From: Ruminococcus sp. UBA7158 | Lineage (GTDB): Bacteria > Bacillota > Clostridia > Oscillospirales > Ruminococcaceae | Assembly (NCBI GenBank): GCA_002491605.1 | Contig: DKWG01000031.1 | Location: 1 to 23,094 of the forward strand | Direction of reading: 5' to 3' | DNA length: 23,094 nucleotides | Part shown: piece after piece, positions 13,793 to 23,045 of the stretch | Numbering within the stretch: the stretch's first letter is position 1 | How the letters are laid out: each line of letters begins with the position of its first letter | Notes under the pieces: model-generated | What the model was told of the DNA's origin: nothing | Database searches by the model: none | What the model saw: only the letters and a program-made list of their open reading frames with translations | Position numbers and translations under genes: made by a program

Positions 13793-14812
13793 ATGTCAAG
13801 ACTTGACCTTGGTATTGACTTGGGAACGGCTAATATAATAATAACCACAGGCGGAGTCGCTGTTTTGAACGAACCTACTGTCATAGCATATAATAAGCTC
13901 ACTAAGGAGGTTGCGGCGTTCGGAGAAAAGGCGTATAGAATGATCGGTCGAACGCCTGAACATATAGCCGTCATAAGACCGCTGAAGGACGGAGTTATAT
14001 CTAATAACGACATGGCTCAGGAGCTTATAAGGCTCTGCATTTTAAAGGTCATCGGCAAGAGGCTTATAAACCCACGAATTGTAATGTGCGTGCCGTCGGG
14101 AATAACTGAGGTTGAGCGGCGTGCAGTGGTAGAAAGCGCAGTTTCTGCCGGTGCAAGAACAGTTTATCTTATAGACGAGCCTGTCGCCGCACTTATAGGC
14201 GCAGGTGCTGACATCTTAAAGCCTTTCGGGCAGATGGTAGTTGACATAGGCGGAGGAACCTGCGACGTTGCCGTGACATCGCTCGGAGGTGTGGTAGCTG
14301 CAAGGAGCATAAAATGCGCAGGAAACGTCCTCGACGCAGCAATAATACGTTACTATTCGGAAAATTACAAGCTTTTGATAGGCGAGCGTTCGGCAGAGGA
14401 GCTTAAGATTAAGTATGCAAATATCTTCTGGCCGTCAAATGAAGCGGCAGGAGTGGTTATGGGACGAAGCCTTATCAACGGTATGCCGGGAAAAGCAAGC
14501 GTCAGTGAGCTTGACATATGCCGTGCAATAGGAGACGACATTGATAAGATAGTCGAAACGGTAAAATCGTGTTTTGAGGACGTGCCGCCCGAGCTTATCG
14601 GCGACGTTATGCAAAACGGAATAATAATGACAGGCGGATGCTCGCAGATTAGGGGACTGGACTTATACATAGCCCGCGAAACAGGAGTGAGCTGCCATGT
14701 CGCACAAGATCCGCTCGGCTGCATAGCCAGGGGGACCTATCGTGCCTTTAAGCTTGAGGACGAGCTGAGAAACGGTTTTGAAAAAATATCTGTTTTTAAA
14801 AGAACGTTTTAA
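13793..14812 (+). CDS. mreB: MreB-family bacterial actin, probable cell-shape protein
   Basis: This 339-residue protein has all actin-fold nucleotide motifs: phosphate-1 DLGTANI (9-15), connect-1-like DEPVAALIGAG (128-138), phosphate-2 DIGGGTCDVAV (151-161) and the adenosine motif GIIMTGGCSQIRGL (276-289). MreB filaments under the membrane guide elongation-type wall synthesis. It is clearly MreB/Mbl-like rather than DnaK or FtsA, but mreC and mreD are absent, so it may be an Mbl- or MreBH-like paralogue rather than the main MreB. AAAGGAG lies before the ATG. It follows recD2 by 34 bases and precedes spoIIR by 67, which suggests co-transcription with recombination and sporulation genes. Confidence 0.9.
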   Translation: MSRLDLGIDLGTANIIITTGGVAVLNEPTVIAYNKLTKEVAAFGEKAYRMIGRTPEHIAVIRPLKDGVISNNDMAQELIRLCILKVIGKRLINPRIVMCVPSGITEVERRAVVESAVSAGARTVYLIDEPVAALIGAGADILKPFGQMVVDIGGGTCDVAVTSLGGVVAARSIKCAGNVLDAAIIRYYSENYKLLIGERSAEELKIKYANIFWPSNEAAGVVMGRSLINGMPGKASVSELDICRAIGDDIDKIVETVKSCFEDVPPELIGDVMQNGIIMTGGCSQIRGLDLYIARETGVSCHVAQDPLGCIARGTYRAFKLEDELRNGFEKISVFKRTF

Positions 14813-14879
14813 TTGCTGAATATTAATGGATTTTTCTGCCAATTATCCTCACAGATATATTTTTGCAGAGGAGAAAGCA

Positions 14880-15494
14880 ATGAAAAAGCTCACTATATCC
14901 ATACTGATAGCCTTAGTCCTGACATTTGTAATCAGCTCGGTTTCAAATGCCGCCGATGTTTGCGGTCTTACTGACAAGCTCATAAGGCTTCACGTTATAG
15001 CAAATTCCGATTCGGAAAGCGATCAGAATATCAAGCTTGCCGTCAGGGATGAAGTATTGTGTAAAGTATCCGAGCTTTGCAGCGATGTCGGCTCAAAGGA
15101 TGAAGCTGAAAAGATTATTCTTTCGCATATAGATGAAATTGAAAGCGCAGCCAATGATGCTCTTAAGGAGACGGGATATAAAGCCGAGTGCAGGTATGAA
15201 ACCGTCGATATAGATAAAAGGGTATACGACGATTTTACCCTTCCTGCCGGGGTATATGATGCGCTGTGCGTCAGGATAGGAAAAGCCGAGGGGGAGAACT
15301 GGTGGTGCGTGGTGTACCCTTCGCTGTGTGTCTCCTGCGCTGTTTCCATAGATGACTGCGGAGTTTTCAGTGAAGACGAGCTGACAATTGTCAAGCAGCC
15401 GGAGAAGGTTAAGTACAAGCTTTACTGCTTTGAGCTGTTCAGAAAGCTGAAATCATACTTAAACGATTTGCCAAAGCTCAGAACTAATAAATAA
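14880..15494 (+). CDS. spoIIR: Stage II sporulation protein R (SpoIIR)
   Basis: SpoIIR is made in the forespore and exported to the intermembrane space, where it triggers SpoIIGA to process pro-sigma-E in the mother cell. The family signatures are clear: RLHVIANSDSESDQ (36-49), then LPAGVYDALCVRIGKAEGEN (121-140) followed by WWCVVYP and a cysteine-containing stretch. Residues 1-24 are a classic signal peptide ending in SNA-A. The ATG at 14880 is chosen for GAGGAG just upstream and because the signal peptide then starts MKKL; the in-frame start at 14826 lacks both. At 204 residues it is of normal size. In B. subtilis the gene is sigma-F-driven; I saw no convincing sigma-F site in the 67-base gap. 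Confidence 0.93.
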   Translation: MKKLTISILIALVLTFVISSVSNAADVCGLTDKLIRLHVIANSDSESDQNIKLAVRDEVLCKVSELCSDVGSKDEAEKIILSHIDEIESAANDALKETGYKAECRYETVDIDKRVYDDFTLPAGVYDALCVRIGKAEGENWWCVVYPSLCVSCAVSIDDCGVFSEDELTIVKQPEKVKYKLYCFELFRKLKSYLNDLPKLRTNK

Positions 15495-15515
15495 AGCCTT
15501 GAAAGGAGAAATGTA

Positions 15516-18500
15516 ATGCTCAATATAGTTTTAGGCAGCTCGCCTGAAGAAAAGCTGCAAATGTACGCTGCTGAAATAAAGCTACATATTGATGCCGGCG
15601 AGTCGGTTTTGGCTATAGTGCCGGATCAGTTCTCCTTTGAATTTGACAAGTCGCTTTACAACATACTCGGAGCAAAGGATTTTAACTGCGTTAAGGTTAT
15701 ATCCTTTAAAAAGCTGTCAGAAGAGCTGATTTTGGGATGTGAGAGCAGAGTCGGCACATTGATGAAGAGCGAAGAAAAAATCGCCGTTATATATCTTGCA
15801 ATCAAGAACGTAAGAGCTGAGAAAAAACTCAAAGCGTTATCTCATTCGCTTGATAAGCCGGCTTTTATCAGCGAGCTGTCAGGCATTTTTGATTCAATAC
15901 AGCGCTCCGGCTTGAGTCCTGAGATTCTTGAAGAAGCCGCTGAAAGAATACCCGGAACTGCCGGTGAAAAGCTTTGCGATATTGCAAGAATTTATTCGGA
16001 GTATCTATCCGAGCTTTCAAAAAGAGGGCTAAGAGATGAAAGCTCGACGGTTTCCTTCGGCGCAGGGCTTGCCGATGCCTCTGAGTATTTTAAAAATAAA
16101 CATATCTATATTGACAGGTTCGACAGCTATTCGGCGGACGAGCTGTCAATCATCAATTTGTGCATACGAGACGCAAAGAGCGTCAGCATATCGCTGACAC
16201 TGCCGTATGACCTCAAGCCCACGCCGACATCGCCGTATTCAGTTTGCTTTGAAACTCAGAACAGGCTTGTTTCGCTTGCGGCTGTAAACAATAAGCGCGT
16301 GAAGTATATAAACTGCCCGTCAAAGACTGTAAAGCCACATAGCTTACTGGGCATTGAGAGAAGCCTTCTCGGAGGTATGGACGCTCTGAATCGGGACGAC
16401 GGAAGCGTCAGGATACTTTCATGCTCGTCCGTTTATGAAGAAGCTGACTTTGCAGCTGCGAAAATCCGTGAGTATGTTTCAAGGGGACTGTGTACATATA
16501 ACGATATCGGTGTCATAACCCACGACATACAAAGGTATCAGTCTGCACTTGAGTCTTCCTTTGAAAGGTATGACATTCCGTATTTTCTGGACAGCAAGCA
16601 AAAGGCGTCTGATATGTCCTTTACGCTGTATGTGCTTGCAGTTTTAGACGCTGTAGCTTCAAGAAGGTTAGACACCGAGAGAATAATGAAGTTTGTTCGC
16701 TCAGCCTTTTCGGAATTTGACGACACCGAGATATCACTTATCGAGGACTACTGCGTTCGCTGGAATGTAGTAGGGGATATGTGGCTCGAGGAGTTCAGCG
16801 TCGGCGGAACAAAGGAGGAGCTTGAAGCTTTAAACGACATCAGGCAAAGAATTATTTTGCCGCTCGAAAGGCTTCGCCAGTCTGCAAAAAACGCATCGGC
16901 AAGGGATATCGCCGTTGCCGTTAATGAATACATAAAGGAATGCGGCTTGGCTCAGAGGTCAAAGCAGATTATCGACGACTGTGCGCAGGACAGCCTTCGT
17001 CTTGAGTCTGCAAGGCTGTTCAAGCAGCTTTGGAACTGCCTGATGAACTGCGTAGCCGCAATATTTAACACTGTCGGCGAGGAAAAGCTGACGGTTAAGG
17101 AGTTCGCCGAGCTTTTAAAGCTTATGCTTTCAAACAGCGGCGTATCAAGCCCACCTCAAAGGCTTTCAAGTGTTGTCGTTTACGACATCGGAAGGTCTGT
17201 TATTTCCGCCCCGAAAATAGCGTTCGTTTTAGGTGCAAACGACGGCTTGTTCCCGTGCGACCGCAAAAAAACCGGCATTTTCAGCGGCAAGGACCACGAG
17301 CTGTTTAACAGCGAGGGCGTAGGCTTTGAGGCGAGCGATTTGCAAAGAATGGAAGCCGAACGCTTTGACTGCTTCAGAGCGCTGACCTGTGCTGACGAAA
17401 AGCTTTATATACTTTATTCACTTTCTGATGTGAGCGGAAAAACACAAAGACCGTCTCATATCGTCACTAAGCTTTCAAAATATTTAGGCATTGCCCCTGT
17501 AAAGGCTGATAGCTTTCCGATAGCTTTTTATGCCTCCACCCCCAAGGCTGCGTACTACAGACTGCTGATATCAAATAACCGCCCTGCCGACGAGCTTGCG
17601 TCCCTGCGCCTTGCCTTAGAGCAGCTGCCTGAATACAAAGCCAAGCTTGAAGCGGTATCAGCGGCAGCCAAGGGAAGAGCGCACAGTCTGTCCGGCAGCG
17701 TAGCTAAGCGGCTTTTTGCCCCTGCGGATATAAATGTGACCGCAAGCCGAATAGACGTATACAACAAGTGCGCATTTAAGTATTTCGTTAAATACGGCTT
17801 GGGCATAGAAAAAATAGCTCCTTTGTCAATAGATCCGGCAAACAGGGGAAGTATCATGCACTTTGTTTTTCAATGTGTGCTTGAATACTTCGGTGAGAGC
17901 TTTGATACTGTTGACGCCGACAGGCTTGACACTGCTGTGTCACAGCTTTTAGAAAAATACGAAGCCGAGTTTTTAGGCGGTGCGTTCGGAAAAAGCGAAA
18001 AATTCAAGGCAGATTACGCCCGACTCAAGGACGCCTGTATAGAAATACTTTTAAACATACAGTCTGAATACAGAGTATCAAAATTCCGACCTGTCAGGTT
18101 TGAATATAACCTCTCAAAGCAAAACGGCGAGAGCATTCTAAGTATACCTATAAACAGCGAGCTTAATATAAATATAAGAGGTATTATTGACAGGGTTGAC
18201 GTCTGCTGTGATGAGAGCGGAAGGCAGCTTATAAGGATTGTCGATTACAAAACAGGTTCAAAGGAGCTTAAATTTGAAGACATCTACAACGGACTCAATC
18301 TTCAAATGCTTTTGTATATGACGGCTTTGACTGACGGCGCAGGCTCTGATTTTAAAAGCTTCGTCCCTGCCGGTGTTCTTTATATGAAGGCCGGATTCTT
18401 AGAATGTGCCGACGACTATTCGCCTATTTCCGAGGAAGCGCAGGAACGCTTTAAAAAGTCTGCGGCGCAGCTCAAACGCAGCGGTCTTGTCGTAGACGAT

Positions 18501-18833
18501 AGCTTTGCAGTCGATGCTATGGACTGTGAAGTGTCAGGGCTTTACGCTCCGGTCACAAGGAAAAAGGACGGGTCATATACTGCCCGTTCGTCAGTCATAT
18601 CAAGCAAGGAATTTAAACGCCTTCAGGAGTTCTCGATTAATAAAGTTAAAGAGTTCGGCATGGGGCTTATTTTAGGCAGAATTGAAGCAAACCCCTGCGG
18701 AAGAGACAACGAGCATTTGGAGTGCGCTTACTGCGATTATGCAAGCGTCTGCGCAAGGCAAAAGTATATCTACAGGCAGCTCGGCAAGGACGATGCAAAT
18801 AAGCTTGCCGAGCTTTTGAAGGAGGAGGTGTGA
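15516..18833 (+). CDS. addB: AddB, subunit of the AddAB helicase-nuclease
   Basis: AddB pairs with AddA to resect double-strand breaks and recognise Chi-type sequences before RecA loading. Its 1105 residues end in the RecB-type nuclease domain, with IVDYKTGS centred on D910 and K912. An iron-sulfur cluster is predicted from C752 (NKCAFKYF) together with C1070, C1073 and C1079 in the CxxCxxxxxC pattern. The N-terminus aligns with AddB by its position and by VPDQFSFEFDKSL, but the usual GRSGSGKT-type Walker A is replaced by GSSPEEKL (7-14), which keeps only the first Gly and the Lys. ATP binding by this subunit is therefore doubtful. AAAGGAG precedes the ATG. The stop is one base before the addA ATG. 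Confidence 0.95.
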   Translation: MLNIVLGSSPEEKLQMYAAEIKLHIDAGESVLAIVPDQFSFEFDKSLYNILGAKDFNCVKVISFKKLSEELILGCESRVGTLMKSEEKIAVIYLAIKNVRAEKKLKALSHSLDKPAFISELSGIFDSIQRSGLSPEILEEAAERIPGTAGEKLCDIARIYSEYLSELSKRGLRDESSTVSFGAGLADASEYFKNKHIYIDRFDSYSADELSIINLCIRDAKSVSISLTLPYDLKPTPTSPYSVCFETQNRLVSLAAVNNKRVKYINCPSKTVKPHSLLGIERSLLGGMDALNRDDGSVRILSCSSVYEEADFAAAKIREYVSRGLCTYNDIGVITHDIQRYQSALESSFERYDIPYFLDSKQKASDMSFTLYVLAVLDAVASRRLDTERIMKFVRSAFSEFDDTEISLIEDYCVRWNVVGDMWLEEFSVGGTKEELEALNDIRQRIILPLERLRQSAKNASARDIAVAVNEYIKECGLAQRSKQIIDDCAQDSLRLESARLFKQLWNCLMNCVAAIFNTVGEEKLTVKEFAELLKLMLSNSGVSSPPQRLSSVVVYDIGRSVISAPKIAFVLGANDGLFPCDRKKTGIFSGKDHELFNSEGVGFEASDLQRMEAERFDCFRALTCADEKLYILYSLSDVSGKTQRPSHIVTKLSKYLGIAPVKADSFPIAFYASTPKAAYYRLLISNNRPADELASLRLALEQLPEYKAKLEAVSAAAKGRAHSLSGSVAKRLFAPADINVTASRIDVYNKCAFKYFVKYGLGIEKIAPLSIDPANRGSIMHFVFQCVLEYFGESFDTVDADRLDTAVSQLLEKYEAEFLGGAFGKSEKFKADYARLKDACIEILLNIQSEYRVSKFRPVRFEYNLSKQNGESILSIPINSELNINIRGIIDRVDVCCDESGRQLIRIVDYKTGSKELKFEDIYNGLNLQMLLYMTALTDGAGSDFKSFVPAGVLYMKAGFLECADDYSPISEEAQERFKKSAAQLKRSGLVVDDSFAVDAMDCEVSGLYAPVTRKKDGSYTARSSVISSKEFKRLQEFSINKVKEFGMGLILGRIEANPCGRDNEHLECAYCDYASVCARQKYIYRQLGKDDANKLAELLKEEV

Positions 18834-18834
18834 T

Positions 18835-21800
18835 ATGAGCGTGGTTATAAAAAACTCAGTCGGTCCCAACTGGACTGACGAGCAGCTTGCTGCAATCAAT
18901 GCTTATTCACACCCTGTAATAGTTTCAGCAGCCGCAGGAAGCGGAAAAACTGCCGTCTTGGTTGAAAGAACTATAAGGCTTTTATGTGATGAAAGCCTTA
19001 ATATCCCTGCTGATTCACTCTTGGCGGTGACATTTACAAACGACGCCGCTTCTCAAATGAGAGAAAAACTCTCCGACGCTTTCGAAAAAAAGGCAATAGA
19101 GAATCCCGACAGCGTTTGGATTCAAAAACAGCAGTCGCTTCTGCGCTTGGCAGGAATATGTACGATAAATTCCTTTTGCTTTGATATGGTCAGATCAAAC
19201 CTTGATTCCACCGATTTTCAAAGCGGCGTTAGGATTATGGACGACAATGAGTCAAAGATGATTACAGACCGTGCTCTGACGGATGTTTTTGAGAACGCAT
19301 ATGAGACTCGCCCTGACGTTATGGAGCGATTGATAAATGATTTTTGCCGTGAAAACGACAATGCCCTCAGAGCCATGGTGCTAAAGCTTTATGACTTTTT
19401 GCGTTCTTTGCCGTTCAGAAAGCAGTGGTGTGACTCGGTAATTGAGTCGTTTAATGACGGCAGTCGGCTTGAAATGATATTAAGCGGTTTAAAGGAGTGC
19501 GCTGTAAGCGGAGCGTCATCGCTCACGGCAGCGTCTAACAGACTCAGAAGCATTATTCGTGAGCTGAAGTATCACAGCGAAGCAAAGGAAGTGCTCGAAA
19601 TAAACTGCGACTACTGCGAGCTGTTAGCTGCATATGCAAAAGAGCGCAGCTTCGCCGACTGCAAAGCGCTTTTTGCCAATCCGGCGTGGCTGAGCTTGGC
19701 AGGTGCAAGACAAAAGGCGGACGAGAAGAAACGCTCGACCAAGGAAGAAAACGATTTATATGAATCGGCTAAGAGCCTTTTTGACCACATTAAGGCTTTG
19801 GCAAAGGAGATAGGCGAGTATTTTAAATATTCCGAGGAGCAGTGCCTGTCCGACTGCGATAAAACTGTTCAAAGCTTTAAAGACATACTTTTGCTGACCG
19901 ATGAGCTTTTTGATGAGGTAAAGAGGATAAAGATAGAGAAAAACGCCCTTGATTTTTCCGACACCGAGCTTATAACAGTCGAATTGCTCGCTTACCCTGA
20001 GTCGGACGGCACACTTATGCGCACTGCGCTTGCAAAGGAGATTGTGTCCTCCGGACGGTATAAGCTTATTCTCATCGATGAGTTTCAGGACGTCAACAAC
20101 CTTCAGGAGGTAATATTCAAGGCTATATCCGACTCGGACGATATGAGCGCAATAGGCTCAAACCTCTTTGCAGTCGGAGACGTAAAGCAGGCAATTTATC
20201 GTTTCAGGCAGGCAAATCCCATGATTTTCATGAATACAAGGCTCCAAGGACAAAATCCGAACAGCCCTGTTCGTGAGATTCTGCTGACTAAAAATTTCCG
20301 AAGCCGCAAGAGCGTGCTTGACTTTGCGAATTACCTGTTTTCATCTCTGATGTCAAAGGAGGTAGGCGAGGTTGATTATACAGAGTCAGAGGCATTAGTA
20401 AACGGCGCTGAGTTTGAAGGCGAGGACTCTTTGTGTGAAATCATTGCCGTCAATACTCAGGGCGACGCTGAAAACGGCATTGTTTTAGGCGAATATGACG
20501 CCGTTGCGGCAAAAATACGCAAGATGATAGACGATAAGGTGACTGTCAGCGACAAAAACGGTCGCAGACCATGCCGCCCGGGAGACTTTTGCGTTCTGAC
20601 AAGAAATAATATTCCGGCTGACGATATTGCGCCAAGCTTTGAAAGGCTGGGGCTGAAGATTCAATCGAGCGGAGTTTCGGGTTATTTAAGGTCAAGGGAG
20701 ATATCACTTCTTATTAACCTTTTGTCTGTGACGGTTAATCCTATGCGTGATATTGCCATGGCGAGCGTTATGCTGTCACCGATACTGAACTTTTCAGACG
20801 ACGAGCTTGCCCTTGTTAAGCTTCACAACCGTAAAAATCGTTTGTATAAAAATATTTTGGAGCTTTTACAGGACTCGCAGGAGGTTTTACTGAGAGAAAA
20901 GTGCAGGGACGCAGTTGCCTTGATAAAAGAGCTGAGGGCTTTATCCTCAGGTCTTACTCTGACAAGGCTTATTAAAAAGATTTACGATATAACCGACATA
21001 TTCTCAATGGCGGCTGCTTATGAAGACGGCGCAAAAAAGTGCGCAAATCTTTATCTGATGCTTGATTATGCAAGAAGCTATGAGGAATCGTCCAAAGACG
21101 GCTTGCCGGGCTTTTTGCGGTACATAGATTACATTCAGGATAAAGGCGGCGATTTCGCCGAAGCGCTGACTATTACCGAGTCAGATGACGCCGTGTGCTT
21201 TAAGACGATACATAAATCCAAGGGTCTTGAGTATCCGTTTGTTTTCGTTTGTCAGCTTTCCAAGAGGTTTAATAAGCGTGACTTATACGGCAGAATGGTG
21301 ATAAGCTCAACTGCCGGGGTAGGGCTTAGCTATCTTGACTATAAAACTCTTACAAAGCGTTCTACTGTGTTTGCCGATTATGTTTACCGTCAAAACCTTC
21401 TGGAAATGCTTTCGGAAGAGCTAAGACTCTTATATGTCGCTGTTACAAGAGCTAAGGAGGGGCTTTATATTGTCATGGACATTGGCCCCTCAGCTATACA
21501 AAGAGCCCAGGAGTTTTCATATGAAATAGACTCGCATATTGTGCCGCATTCGCTGGTTCAAAAGGCATCATGTATGCAGGACTGGATGTTAATGGCGATG
21601 CTCAAGCATCCGCAGTTCTCTGTAGTCCGTGATGAGCTTGCAATACCGCCGTATGCAGAGCCTTCGGGTTATCCTCAGATTAATGTAAGCCGGTCTGTTT
21701 TAAAGGGGGACTTTGTAAACGAGGATGAATCGGCGCAAACGGTCGAGCCGGATCTGCGTCTTGCAAACAAAATATTAAAAAGCTTTGATTTTTCAAACGA

Positions 21801-22425
21801 CTTAAGGCTCACACAGAGCGAAGCGAAAATGTCGGTATCCGAGCTTGTCCATGACGACCCGATAAACTTCTTCCCAAAGGTTCCGAGGCTTATGGATGCA
21901 GTAGCCGATATATCGGCGGCACAAAAGGGAACACTCATGCACAGGTTTATGCAGCTGTGCGACTATGAGTCGGCAAGTGCAAGCGTCTCGGAAGAAGTGA
22001 ACAGACTTAAGGAGTCCGGCGCATTTACCGAGCAGGAAGCAAGCTTACTCAATATAGACGGACTCAAGCGATTCTTTGACAGCGAGCTGTATAAAAGGAT
22101 GTCAAAGAGCAAAAATGTCATGCGTGAAAAGAGCTTTATCGTCAAGTTTTCGGATATAGACGCTGATGAGTCGCTCAACGAGCAATATGCAGGGACAGAT
22201 GGTATGATGCAGGGAATAGCGGACTGCATTTTCGAAGAGGACGACGGGTATGTACTTCTTGACTACAAAACCGATAGAGTGAACTCGGTTTTAGAGCTGA
22301 ACGAGAGGTATTCGGCACAGCTTATGCTGTATAAAGCGGCGTTTGACATCATATTGGATAAGCCGGTTATTAAGAGCTATATTTATTCGCTTTCGCTTTC
22401 TGAGGCTGTGGAGGTTGAGGTTTAG
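18835..22425 (+). CDS. addA: AddA, helicase-nuclease subunit of AddAB
   Basis: AddA is the UvrD-like 3'-5' helicase and nuclease subunit of AddAB. Seen in its 1196 residues: Walker A SAAAGSGKTAV (31-41), motif II LIDEFQDVNNLQ with D415 and E416, FRSRKSVLDFA near 488, motif V TIHKSKGLEYPFVFV (H793), motif VI LLYVAVTRAKE, and the C-terminal RecB-type nuclease motif VLLDYKTD with D1143 and K1145. Both helicase and nuclease sites are therefore intact. The ATG lies one base after the addB stop, inside GGAGGAGGTGTGATATG, so the subunits are translationally coupled. The length is in the usual range of about 1150-1250. No terminator is seen after it. Confidence 0.97.
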   Translation: MSVVIKNSVGPNWTDEQLAAINAYSHPVIVSAAAGSGKTAVLVERTIRLLCDESLNIPADSLLAVTFTNDAASQMREKLSDAFEKKAIENPDSVWIQKQQSLLRLAGICTINSFCFDMVRSNLDSTDFQSGVRIMDDNESKMITDRALTDVFENAYETRPDVMERLINDFCRENDNALRAMVLKLYDFLRSLPFRKQWCDSVIESFNDGSRLEMILSGLKECAVSGASSLTAASNRLRSIIRELKYHSEAKEVLEINCDYCELLAAYAKERSFADCKALFANPAWLSLAGARQKADEKKRSTKEENDLYESAKSLFDHIKALAKEIGEYFKYSEEQCLSDCDKTVQSFKDILLLTDELFDEVKRIKIEKNALDFSDTELITVELLAYPESDGTLMRTALAKEIVSSGRYKLILIDEFQDVNNLQEVIFKAISDSDDMSAIGSNLFAVGDVKQAIYRFRQANPMIFMNTRLQGQNPNSPVREILLTKNFRSRKSVLDFANYLFSSLMSKEVGEVDYTESEALVNGAEFEGEDSLCEIIAVNTQGDAENGIVLGEYDAVAAKIRKMIDDKVTVSDKNGRRPCRPGDFCVLTRNNIPADDIAPSFERLGLKIQSSGVSGYLRSREISLLINLLSVTVNPMRDIAMASVMLSPILNFSDDELALVKLHNRKNRLYKNILELLQDSQEVLLREKCRDAVALIKELRALSSGLTLTRLIKKIYDITDIFSMAAAYEDGAKKCANLYLMLDYARSYEESSKDGLPGFLRYIDYIQDKGGDFAEALTITESDDAVCFKTIHKSKGLEYPFVFVCQLSKRFNKRDLYGRMVISSTAGVGLSYLDYKTLTKRSTVFADYVYRQNLLEMLSEELRLLYVAVTRAKEGLYIVMDIGPSAIQRAQEFSYEIDSHIVPHSLVQKASCMQDWMLMAMLKHPQFSVVRDELAIPPYAEPSGYPQINVSRSVLKGDFVNEDESAQTVEPDLRLANKILKSFDFSNDLRLTQSEAKMSVSELVHDDPINFFPKVPRLMDAVADISAAQKGTLMHRFMQLCDYESASASVSEEVNRLKESGAFTEQEASLLNIDGLKRFFDSELYKRMSKSKNVMREKSFIVKFSDIDADESLNEQYAGTDGMMQGIADCIFEEDDGYVLLDYKTDRVNSVLELNERYSAQLMLYKAAFDIILDKPVIKSYIYSLSLSEAVEVEV

Positions 22426-22452
22426 CGAGGGTGTTAGATAGGGTGTATTGGT

Positions 22453-22875
22453 TTGAACAGCTCGGCTATCGGTTGGGGTGAAAGTTCCGGTGCTATGAAT
22501 CGTGACACTTGCGGTCTTGATGTGAACGACTTTGAAACGCAGAACGAATTTAATGCTGCCGTTGATGTAAAAAGGCAAAAGCAGCGTGAAGCGCGGGAGC
22601 AGGAACGAAAGCAAAATCAGGCCGAACACCAAAGAAAAGCCGCCGATATTACCGATGATAAGAATATCTATACCATTTGCGGTGTATCTTTCCCTCACGC
22701 ATCCCACCCGTACTATTACAGAGCGGAAGATATGTCTTTGAAGATCGGAGATACAGTTATTGTTCCGGTCGGAGACAAAGAAGCGGAAGGGACAATTATT
22801 TCCATTGGGCAATATATGCGGCAAGCCGCTCCGTTTCCCGTCGACAAGATGAAAACGATAATATATAAACTGTAG
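22453..22875 (+). CDS. Hypothetical protein with coiled-coil linker and small C-terminal beta domain
   Basis: The frame is open from after the TAG at 22435-22437. A TTG at 22453 gives 140 residues; an ATG at 22495 gives 126. Neither has a strong ribosome binding site, so the start is unsure. Residues 20-34 (CGLDVNDFETQNEFN) resemble the GLDPEDYETEEEY linkers common in clostridial hypothetical proteins. Residues 35-64 are a highly charged Glu/Arg/Gln helix. Residues 75-140 form a compact domain with YYYRAEDMSLKIGDTVIVPV and a Pro-Val-x-Lys-x-Lys end, which I recall from many uncharacterised Firmicute proteins. The N-terminal domain often found before this linker is missing, so the gene may be a remnant. 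A frame continues for 61 codons past the TAG stop. Confidence 0.6.
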   Translation: MNSSAIGWGESSGAMNRDTCGLDVNDFETQNEFNAAVDVKRQKQREAREQERKQNQAEHQRKAADITDDKNIYTICGVSFPHASHPYYYRAEDMSLKIGDTVIVPVGDKEAEGTIISIGQYMRQAAPFPVDKMKTIIYKL

Positions 22876-23016
22876 GGGAGTCAAAGCTATTCGCAGCAGA
22901 ATGGCATTATCGGACGTGTTAAAAGGAGTAGGGAACTGAAAAGCACCGCTGCGGAAACGCAACCGGAAGAAAACAACATAGGTATTAAGTTTTTAATAAA
23001 AGGATTAACTCATTTT

Positions 23017-23045
23017 TTGACAGGCAGGTCATATCTATTGATAAC
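23017..23045 (+). promoter_or_regulatory. Possible promoter at the right edge of the window
   Basis: TTGACA (23017-23022) and GATAAC (23040-23045) are 17 bases apart. The -10 lies inside the left arm of the inverted repeat that ends the window, so the promoter may be regulated there. The gene it would drive lies beyond the window. Confidence 0.45.

Noticed and set aside
14826..14879. An earlier in-frame ATG for spoIIR
   Set aside because: It would bury the signal peptide behind 18 extra residues and lacks the GAGGAG found before 14880.
22291..22962. A 223-codon minus-strand reading frame across the end of addA and the following gene
   Set aside because: It is antisense to two frames with recognisable protein character, shows no domain, and has no start signal.
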